Source: Lumbricus terrestris
Taxonomy: Eukaryota > Annelida > Clitellata > Crassiclitellata > Lumbricidae
Length of the DNA: 64,000 nucleotides
NCBI GenBank assembly: GCA_949752735.1
Contig: OX457053.1
Span: forward strand, 6,094,677 to 6,158,676
Direction of reading: 5' to 3'
Position 1 is the stretch's first letter; each line of letters begins with the position of its first letter. The notes under the pieces were generated by a model. It was not told the origin of the DNA. It did not search any database and saw nothing but the letters and a program-made list of their open reading frames with translations. A program made the position numbers and the translations under genes. Below, one piece after another: positions 22,174 to 33,400 of this stretch.

Positions 22174-22297
22174 TCGCAAGATCCCACTGCGCTCGCAAGA
22201 TCCCACTGCGCTCGCAAGATCCCACTGCGCTCGCAAGATCCCACTGCGCTCGCAATATCCCACTGCGCTCGCAAAATCCCACTGCGCTCGCAAGATC
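22174..22297. repeat. Minisatellite, 19-bp unit (gatcccactgcgctcgcaa)
   Basis: Six to seven nearly perfect copies; 19 is not a multiple of 3, so the open frames are chance. Confidence 0.95.
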
Positions 22298-24374
22298 CTT
22301 CGCTGCTTGAGACGTCGAGAGCATCAGTGGACGTGAGACTACTCAAAAATCATTTTCGACCAGGATTATTCTGACGAACTGATAACATTCTGCTTGACAA
22401 AGATTCTGCCACATCAATGCATGCACGTTGAGACGAAAGTAAACCAAAGAAGAGGCTCAACTCTAAAGATATCTCTGGCTCACAGAGAAAGCAGCAAACG
22501 TCACCATGGATCCGATTTGACCAGGGTCTATGACAACAGAGGTCGTTACCCTGGACAGAAATTTGCTCGGCGTATTACAACACTTATTAAGAGCAAGGTA
22601 CTCAACAGCGTGGAAAATCAGAATGGATGCTCTTCCAAGATAACATGAACTGCAATGATGCACTCCGCACACAATTTTTGGTCGGCAAGTATATAGAAAC
22701 TTGATATCTAATTGCCTGACAAAAGTGCAAGTCGTATCACCATGGCGTCAATGGCCGAGATACTCGGCTACAGAGCAACAACTGAGGCACAAAAGACAAA
22801 AGAATTGACCAGCGTCTGGTAAATTTCCGGTAATACATGGAGTGACGTCTAGGACAGAAAGAGAGTTAATGATACGTCATATGAGAACGATCGCAAATAA
22901 CCAATGATTGAAAGCCGAGTCAACACAACAGACGTCCCAAGAGAATCGTGGCAGCGACAGAGTCAATTGAGACCAGTTACGAATCCCCCATCCAATCATT
23001 CCGGTGGATGCATTCCATCCCATGCATCCATTCCATTGCTCTGTCATCCAATGTCGGAAACCTGAGCTTTTCAATGTTGGACTACAGGCTATTCAGCTCG
23101 CAAACTGTTGTGTATGTTCAAGAAACCGGTCCACTCAATTTTAAGCGTCCTTACTTTTGTTTGATCAACCTGATTAAGAAATTTCATCTGACGAGCATTA
23201 ATTTTACTTGTCAGAACAGAATCTCACGTGATTTACAGTATTAGAAATTCCACAGGATATTTGTCAATAGAATAACACACGACTGTGCACAATCTTCACG
23301 TTTCTAATTATATAAAAATCTCACAAGTTGAGCCAAAGAAATCTCAGCATGAACAAACGCAGAGTACTGTCGCATGAATACCGTGACAGTCTCAAGAAAA
23401 ACCTTGAGACTCTAAACATGGGCACAACAGCCACAAATATTTGGTTCATTGTTGCACTACCTCAACCGCTAACCGCTTTCAAGTTATGACTTCTCTCCGA
23501 AAACAACCAGAACCTCTTTACATTTACTGTGCATACCTTAGGAACCACTGACTGCAAAAAGCCAACATCTAACAACACTGTGAAGAAATGCACCACACGT
23601 AAACAATGTCAGACATTCACTAAAAAACTTGGATATATTTTGCAGTTAACTTAAGATGACTAGAAATACATAATTTTGAGTTGATGATATCGATTATTTT
23701 CGATAGCATACCAATCAGAGTAAATAAATCTAAGCTGCATGCATTTTAAAGCGAGCCCAGAAGTAAGAACACATCGTATACGTGACTAGAAACACAATTA
23801 ACAACACACGACACATGCCCTGCAGTTTCCAAGAACCTCCAGGCAGATAGGAAATGTCACAAGAACCGGTTTTACGACTGACCGATCAAAGAAAGCGACA
23901 GGTCAGAGGTTATGACGACACGACAGATCAAAGGTCGCACTCTAACACGAGTCCTCTGGTCGTCGATTCTAACAGCGATTTTAAGAATTTGACGAGAGGC
24001 CGGCTGAGCTACAACTGACGGAAGAAGTTGTCCTAAAGACGCTCTACGACTCCATTTAGAAAATATTTCCTCTCCTCCGACACGTAAAATACCCTCTCCG
24101 TTCCCTACGGCAGCAAAGCATCTGCTCGTCGCAACCGAGATACACGATACACCCAGAGAGACATCTGCTAGATTCGATACATTTAGAAAAGAGTGCAACC
24201 AAACAACGGCTCATGGTGAGATGACGATGGCAATCTCGCCCGTCGAAGAAATCCTAAACGAATACACGCAGAGCTCTCTCTCTTCAGTGTTTGCACACCA
24301 CAGTCCCACACGACGACGACGATGCAGTGATTGGTGACGTACGGCGGTCGTCAACAGCGGTCGTCAGTGCATCT

Positions 24375-24435
24375 CTATTTTCTGTATCTCACGTTGTCGC
24401 GTCCCTGGTGACGTGGTTGAGCATTTGAGTTGGAT
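24375..24435 (-). CDS. BSG: Basigin-family exon 7, cytoplasmic tail and stop
   Basis: Acceptor tgcttcag; SNSNAQPRHQGRDNVRYRK then TAG at 24377-24375. Phase 2 matches exon 6 and the tail resembles the C-terminus of vertebrate basigin. Confidence 0.85.
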
Positions 24436-27400
24436 CTGAAGCAGATGCAGCAGAAAAACATGAAAGCACAAAAAATTCAAAACATTTTTTAAAATCTTAA
24501 AAACACACAAAACACATAAAAAAACAAAGACACAAAATCATTAAAAAACAAATAAAAACATACAAAAACATCCAGCATAAAACTAATTCTGTTTTTCCAA
24601 TCTGTCCTGAATCAGTAAGGTAAAATCAATTAATCAGAATTTATGTAGCCAACATGGACAGAGCACAGAGGTGAACTGGAGCTGGGAGTACACAGTAAAA
24701 GCAAAAAACAAAACAGCAAACATTACTGTACAGAAGATCAGTTTCATCTGATTAAGCTCGCTTGACCCAAATTCCCCAAGTCACATGGAATGGCTTGACC
24801 CAAATTCCCCGAGTCACATGGAATGGCTTGACCCAAATTCCCCAAGTCACATGGAATGGCTTGACCCAAATTCCCCGAGTCACATGGAATGGCTTCACCC
24901 AAATTCCCTGAGTCACATGGACTGGCTTGACCCAAATTCCCCAAGTCACATGGAATGGCTTGACCCAAATTCCCCGAGTCACATGGAATGGCATGACCCA
25001 AATTCCCCAAGTCACATGGAATGGCATGACCCAAATTCCCCAAGTCACATGGAATGGCATGACCCAAATTCCCCAAGTCACATGGAATGGCATGACCCAA
25101 ATTCCCCAAGTCACATGGAATGGCTTGACCCAAATTCCCCGAGTCACATGGAATGGCTTCACCCAAATTCCCTGAGTCACATGGACTGGCTTGACCCAAA
25201 TTCCCCGAGTCACATGGAATGGCATGACACAAATTTCCTGAGTCACATGGACTGCAGGACTGGCTTGACCCAAATTCCAGGAGTCACATGGAATGGCTTG
25301 ACCCAAATTCCCCGAGTCACATGGAATGGCATGACACAAATTTCCACAAGTCAAAATGGTCGATTTCTTCAAATGACATTTTAAGATGGATTCAATCTTC
25401 TCAATTCATCCTGGCCTCAACATCACGTTCTCAGCACAAATTCAGCACTCTTGACATGTTGCAATACGCAACCATTGTTGTAGTCAGGTCAAATCAATCA
25501 GTGCTGGAGTCAGTAATAGTTCCTTGAAGAGGTGCTATATAAATATCTAAATGAATAAACAAAAAATCAATCAATCAATCAGAACAGAACCAATCAGTGA
25601 GAATCAATCAATGCATCAACAAGTAAAACAATCATACACAACAAAGGTTCAGCGGCAGATCAATGCGCACAACCAAAATCAATACGGAAATCAATACTCA
25701 AAGAAACTGGCCAGACGTGCAGGAAAAACTTTCCGCACATGCACACGCAGCAGCAAATCAATGATTCATATCTGTGGAGCAACGCAACGCCTCAGCACGA
25801 TTTAACCAACGATATAGCACTTTTGAGAGCCATTCAAAAAGCACTTTATCAAGTGCCTCTCTCATATAAGCACAACACACACACGCACTCACAAACAAAC
25901 ACACACAAAACATGTACACACACAAACAACCTATCATTGTGGTGTTGTGTTTCAGCACTTGAAGAACTGCCATACAAATCTGTGACCACAACTGCAACAT
26001 GCTCACACGAGTCACACGTGATGTGATTATGAAAGAACGCACAGACCATTACGATGACAGCCTAATACAACAGTTCCTATTCAGTTGATACACAGAGTGA
26101 TCTCCTACTTCTTTACGTTCCTGTTTTTACTATAATGCTGTGTTGTCATATGTATTGATAATTATGTACTTAATGATTCGTGTGTAATTGTCTACACGAG
26201 TTTAATTGATTTTTATGTATATTTATTATTTATGTAAATTACTAGCTGGGTACCTGGCGTTGCCCGGGAAATTTAGGATTTAACACGCTCCCGGCCACAA
26301 CCCCACTCACCCCACCCCACCACACTTCGACCTCCACAGGTACGCCACCCGTGAAATTTCCCCTCCCAATCCCCCCACCACAACCCCTTCAACCCCCACC
26401 CCACCACACTCCGACCTCTACCGGAACGCCACCCGTGAAATTAGGGTTTTCGGGAAAATTTCCCCTCTAACCCCCACCCCTCACCTACCCCACCCCACCA
26501 CACCGACCTCCACCGGTACGCCACCCGTGAAATTTGGGTTTTCGGGAAAATTCCCCCTACCGCCGTCCAAGTACAGGACTAGTCTAGTCTGTGTGCAATG
26601 CTGTGCATATATAATTATATATTTGTAAATGTATATAATAGAGTCAGTTGGATTTGAATTTTCGAAAGAGTGACAACTCATGAATGTGGACCATCTCACG
26701 TGGTCGTTTACACATGTCTTACTCACTTTCTTAACTGCTGTAACATTGACCAATTAGCTGCTGGATGCAATAACTGCAAAATATAACTGGCGCTTACTGG
26801 TGATCTGCCGCTTCCTTGCGCTCCTGTTCGGCTCGTTGGCGTGCGCGATTGCGTTCGTAGACGTAAATGATGCAGGACAGGATGACCATTTCTAAGGCTA
26901 TGCCAAGCAGCGGCCACAACATAGCCAGCTTTCCTGCACAGGTAAACATTCTTATCATCATCAATCATCATCATTATCACCACCACCAGCACACCAAGAA
27001 AAAAGAACTGGACTTAGCAAAAAGAGGCACTTGATCTAACATCCATTCTGATGTTAGATCAGCGAGTTTAGAGGCATTTTTTAAAGGAAGAGAGATAGAG
27101 TTCAACGGTATTGAACAGACATTGGTAGGCAACTCCATTCCTTTAGGGGAGGGTGGTGGTGGTGCAACAACAGCAAGTCCATGTTACGTAGTAGTTATAT
27201 AAACTCATTTTGCATCCCACATATAGAACAAACAAACGCAAAAATTTAAAATGTATATGTGTAAGTAAGTAAGTACTCTTACTACTTAAATACTGTAAAT
27301 ATCTCATAGACTTGTCAATGCATTGACTGACACCTTATGACAAAAAGAGCGAATAACTCAGGCCTGATGGAAAAGTCAATACGTGTAGTGCTACATTGCT

Positions 27401-30400
27401 ATTCAGGTACAGCACGTTAGGCTGCTCTTATAACATGTAAAGCATCCACATCGTTGGTGAGAACATCAGACGGCGAGGGAGAGGATTGGCCATCTGGCTT
27501 CATATGCAAAGGCTAAGACAAGCAAAGGGATTCCTATTTATCCTATTATTTATTTTATACGGGAGTCTGTTTGTTACGATGAAAACTCCAATGCAGTTGC
27601 TTTATATACGACCACGGATCTCTCTGAATAGATAGAGATGTAAGAACATGATCCTGTTGATCCAGCAAAGTACGCCAAACTGAAGAGAAATCGGATGTGT
27701 ATGTACGTGTATGTGCATGCACTTGTTATAGCGCCCCTTCAAGCACACTACTCAGAGGCGCTCCCGACCGCAGAGCGGACACTGCATCGGAGCTTCACGC
27801 TGAAGCGCTGAGCAATTGCGAGTGAAGGACTTGCCCAAGGTCCCTGCGCGGCGACTTGAGGTGGATTCGAACCTTCCGGCTTCAAGGCAACGACACCACC
27901 ACTACATCACCGCGCCCCACTGGAGAAAGAGCCAGAGATGGAGACAAAGGATCCAAGTGACTGATCCCTCCCCCAAACAAACAACGGATTAATTCCACCC
28001 ACAAGCAAAAGAAGGAAATTAAGTTCTGCAATCACATCGTAACCATGACTACCTCTGGGAGGGCTTAAGCGGCTGCACCTCCTCTCTACCTCTGCACAGT
28101 ATCATCAACCGGTACTTACCTTTAACTCTGACGAGTATGCTAGTACTCGTCTGATGTCTCGTCTTGTTTATCTCGTTAAACGCCGTACAGACGTAGACGG
28201 CCCGGTCGGTTGCCACGACGTTCTCTATCTTCAGCGTACCATTCGAAGTGACCGATATCCGGCCGTCGGACCAGTTCAAAGGCCGCCCCTCCTCGAAGTC
28301 CCAGGTGACGTTCGGCAGCGGCCAACCCCAGACCTTGCAGACGAGTTCAAGGTTAAGACCGGCGACCAGGTTCTTCGAGCGTCCCATGGGCTTCACTTGC
28401 GGGTAGGCTGCAGAAACAACGTCAGTACTAGTGTACCGCAATTTTAAACAACATTTGTAATTGTAATATTATGGTGTTAGTTAGCAATCAATTCTTAATT
28501 GCAATCGTCAATTCAATCAATCATTCATTCATTTATTCATTCAATCATTCATTTATTCATTCATTCAATCATTCGTTCATTCAATCATTCGTTCATTCAA
28601 TCATTCGTTCATTCAATCATTCATTCAATCATTCATTCACTCATTCAATCATTCATTCAACCATTTATTCATTCATTTATTCATTCATTCAATCGTTCAT
28701 TCAATCATTCATTCAATCGTTCATTCAATCATTCATTCATTCAATAATTCATTCACTCATTCATTCCAAGCATTTACAAAGTGCCTTTTCCAGAGAACTA
28801 ATCGAGGCGCTCCCAGTCCAATTTGCAATTGTACATTTACATAGCACCAAGCCAGAACTTGTAAGAGGCGCCACAGGAACATGACCTCGCCGAAAGTATT
28901 GTGCAAGACTTCAAAATGATGAGAGCATGGATGCTCTAACAGTTTCCCAGTTAATTAAGTTACAATGGCTGGATGGAGAAGCAGTGTTCTAGCAAGTACA
29001 GACCAGACCAAAACAGATATTCGGTAAACAATATGCTGTGGATAAGGGAACCAGTGGAGGACATCTCGGATGCACTCGGAGACTCGGCCAAACCTGGGAA
29101 AGCGGTCTGCAATGCGGCCAGCTGTGCGCAGGACCCCATCCAACAGGCTGGAAGTCCATCATGTATGGTGCTACAGTAGTCAAGTCATGAAACTACAATT
29201 ACAACAACTACAACTCAACAAGTGTTGAGGCTGTGCTAGAAGTCAAAGCGTTTCACAATCACATCTACTGATAAAAATCATATGTGTAGTTCGTGTACAC
29301 TACATGAACATAAATTTCCGTTAAAACCATTTCAGTTAAAACCGCGTTTATGCCACATCTGAAAGAAAGTGAAAAAAGAAATTAAACTCACAGTATAGGT
29401 TCACATTGTGGATGAATTTATTGCCATTGTTGAGTTTGATATTACACTGGTATATACCAACATCAGCTTCGCCTGAAAAATAACAAAAAATTTAACAATA
29501 AACTTATATAAAGCTAAACACTACAGCATGAACCTACTTTGCACGTCACACCAATAAAAATTCAACCATATGCAGGTCACACCACTACCAAATTCTACCA
29601 TTTGCAGGTCACACCACTACCAAATTCTACTCTTTGCAGGCCACACCACTACCAAATTCTACCATTTGCAGGTCACACCAATAAAAATTCAACCATTTGC
29701 AGGTCACACCACTACCAAATTCTACCATTTGCAGGTCACACCACTACCAAATTCTACTCTTTGCAGGCCACACCACTACCAAATTCTACCATTTGCAGGT
29801 CACACCAATAAAAATTCAACCATTTGCAGGTCACACCACTACCAAATTCTACCATTTGCAGGTCACACCACTACCAAATTCTACTCTTTGCAGGCCACAC
29901 CACTACCAAATTCTACCATTTGCAGGTCACACCAATAAAAATTCAACCATTTGCAGGTCACACCACTACCAAATTCTACCATTTGCAGGCCACACCACTA
30001 CCAAATTCTACCATTTGCAGGCCACACCACTACCAAATTCTACCATTTGCAGGCCACACCACTACCAAATTCTACTCTTTGCAGGTTACACCACTACCAA
30101 ATTCTACCATTTGCAGGTCACACCACTACAAAATACTACTCTTTCTAGGTCACAACAGTACCAAGTTCTACCATTTGTAGGTCGCGTCATTACAAAAATC
30201 TACCATTAGTAGGCCATACCACTGCAAAATTCTACTATCTTTAACTTTAAAGCAACAGTAACAAGTCCAGCAAGGATACAATGCTAAATAAATGGCCCGA
30301 TTAATGATCATATTTAATCTTACCAATAATCCCATTAATAAATATTTCTTCTCATCAATAGCAATAAAAGATTATCTTATAAGCACGTCTACCAATTCTA

Positions 30401-33400
30401 ATAAACGTCATCGTAATTTTTACAATCTCATCAATATTTTAAATCAATAATCCTATTAATAATTTTCCTTGATGCCATCCATAATTTTATCATATAAGGA
30501 GCAGTGCCACAAATGTTATATTAAAAACAAGAAGATGACGGGGGAAAATCCACTGTAGATATTTAAAGCACAGTTTCTTGCATTCTTGAAAGCAGTGTGG
30601 CCGAACAGACACACGTCACAGCTGCATACAACAATAACTAGTCAGACACTTCTGTTTTATTAAAAGCTCTACTTGTGCCGAAGGCAATACCAAAGTAATG
30701 AAATTTTAATTCCCACGAAAATTTATGTCTATGAGCACCCAAGCCAAATTAGGGCAGTTTTAATCAGGATGTCCACTTAGCAACAGCTCTAGCACAGCGG
30801 TAAGGGACGAGTTGCTGGAAGTAGTCCAAACGAGAATCTGGCAAATAGCCCATGATTTTCTGACATTGATCATCAATCAAGCTAAACACGATCTCATACG
30901 AAATTTGCTCACGAGCTGTAGCATGCGCGCATGCTACGAAAAGCTTAGTGATATGCGCTAATAAAAATTAATCAACATAAAAAACAGATGTGTTCATAAT
31001 TTAACCATTAAACTTACAAAATGCTGCATACATTAGTATTAAGGCAAAACTCGGAGATCAGTATGTTCTGTGGTATGTACTTGATAAAGAAACTTCATTT
31101 CACACTGAAAAATGAGTTCTGTGATAAGCCCACAAAAAGATTAATCCTACTTAACCCTTTAACGACCAGCAAAAATTTTATCACCTAGGGCCCGACGACC
31201 AGCGATTTTGGCGTAAATCAGCTATACAGTAGACAATATTGTACATGTGTTATCTCAGTCAATTCTTGACCCTTATGCATAATGTAAGTATCGTTCTTTA
31301 GCATTTTATATCCTCTCCCCATCCATCCGCCCAGAATTGGACAAAATAGTTGTGGGGCACTCAAAGCTGCCCCCAAATGTACCCCACTCCAATATATTTA
31401 AATTTTCTATGTTCAAAGCCAAATATAAAAATATTTTCAGTGGCAACATGTGTAATGTGAACGTACAAAATGTGCAGCAATAAATGCTAGACAAAACGCA
31501 AAAACAATTGTGAAGATACTTTCACAAATGATGGAGTAATAATTTATTTAGTAATTTGACCATAGTCGATATCGGCGGAGAAATAAGGGGAAATACGCGA
31601 AATATCAGCTATGTTACGCTCGTCATATCTTGTTCAGTTTTTCTCAAAAAGACATGATTTTAACAGCATTCTTTAGCATTTCATCTCCTCTTCCAATATA
31701 CTTTTCAAGAGTTATGGGTAAAGCCGGATAATCTAGCTATAATTTGCAAGAATAGCTCACCCGTCGCTTAATTCCATCCCACTTTTGCGCTAGACAACAC
31801 GTGCCGAAAGTCATCCGTGACCTCGTGTCAAAGTTGTCATTTCCTCTGTCCAAATGCATTTTATTTTCATTACCAGAAATAGCAAATGATTTTTAATTGT
31901 CAGATTTATCAAAACTGTCGTCATTTTAATATAATTCTTCACGGAAACGGCGAGTTTATTCTCGAATCTATACGACCGCACGGGCTGCCATTTTGTGACT
32001 GTTGATTCAAATGTCGGTTTTCATTGGTCAAATGACGCGTTTAGGTTCCCTTTCTAAATATATCTTCCACATATATCTATGCTTATTTATATTACCTTGG
32101 ACTAAATGACGTAAAGTTTCAAAAATATAATGCTTTTGATAGGTCTGTTAACGTCATTATAGCGGCATGCGGCTACTACACTTTACTGCACGCTGGTCGT
32201 CACCCCCCTACTACACTTTAGTGCACGGTGGTCGTTAAAGGGTTAAAGAAAAAATGTCAGAATGTTCAGTCAATTTCAAAGTCTAAATTCACGCTCACAC
32301 ACACACACACACACACAAAATTGTAAATTAAAAAAGTAAAATCCAGCAATGTGAGTGTTACAACCACTGTACATGTTACAACCAATGCACATGCTACAAC
32401 CAATGCACATGTTACAACCAATGCACATGTTACAACCAATGCATATGTTACAACCAATCAATGCACATGTTACAACCAATGCACATGTTACAACCAATGC
32501 ATATGTTACAACCAATGCACATGTTACAACCAATGACATGTTACAACCAATGCACATGTTACAACCAATGCACATGTTACAACCAATGCACATGTTACAA
32601 CCAATGCACATGTTACAACCAATGCACATGTTACAACCAATGCACATGTTACAACCAATGCACATGTTACAACCAATGTACATGTTACATCCAATGTACA
32701 TGTTACAACCAATGTACATGTTACAACCAATGTACATGTTACAACCAATGTACATGTTACAACCAATGTACATGTTAGAACCAATGTGAGTACTGCAACC
32801 AACTGAGTTACAATCAATGTATTACTTGTAACCAATACGAGTGTTGGGTCATTCCATGTCAACTCAACCAGTAAAATGACAATTTGCCACCACACCCCTT
32901 TGGATTTTTCTGAAAATTTTTGTACATAAACTACATGCAATATGATGATTAAAAGTGAAAATTTGAGCAGAATATCTCAAAATTTGACCGAGATATTAAT
33001 TTTTGAAGTTAATGATCAAAAAACGTACCGCGAGAAAACGGCATGATCCACCAAGTTTGGACTGTTATATCTCAGCCAAGAAACGAGCTAGAGTGCTGAA
33101 ATATTTTTTGTCCAATCAGTTTTTTTTGCTCTTTCCAAATATGCAAGAACCTGGATGGAATTATTTTTGGTTTTTAATAAAAAAATTAGTAAATATTGCA
33201 CAGACGCCAATTCTCACTCAAGTTGTGGACATCATGTCACCAGGCAGGAATGAGATATAATAATACTTGTACTGGTTTTATATTGAGGCACATTGGTGCT
33301 CATCAGACATATAGTCAGCATCTGATTAGTTTCATCATTAGTGTGTTTTCCACCGACGTTTTCCTTGTCGTGATCGTGAAAATAGAGTCCAAAGATCATC

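Larger units (their letters stand above)
15594..24374. other. Intergenic region between PGP and the basigin-family gene
   Basis: No coding exon could be supported. It holds a LINE 3' end (16870-17215), dispersed repeats shared with other places in the window (about 16267, 17818, 22506), a diverged 20-25-bp repeat (21096-21385) and a 19-bp minisatellite (22174-22297). The rest is unassigned. Long frames at 19433-19768 and 20542-20832 lack recognisable domains. Confidence 0.6.

Noticed and set aside
24744..25384. Long frames of HVTWGIWVKPF / CDLGNLGHAIP / MEWLDPNSPS repeats
   Set aside because: 33-bp minisatellite, divisible by three, so stops are absent in several frames by construction.
28471..28884. 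137-residue IHSFIHSFNHSF frame
   Set aside because: (ATTC)n microsatellite.
29539..30209. Nested 90-170-residue frames (CRSHHYQILPFAGHT)
   Set aside because: Intronic minisatellite; nested starts simply follow the 127-bp period.
32351..32800. CRISPR-like regular array
   Set aside because: Unit is a contiguous 18-bp tandem repeat without unique spacers, in eukaryotic DNA.
32276..32940. Frames such as CNMCIGCNM and MHMLQP repeats
   Set aside because: 18-bp minisatellite artefact in an intron of the basigin-family gene.
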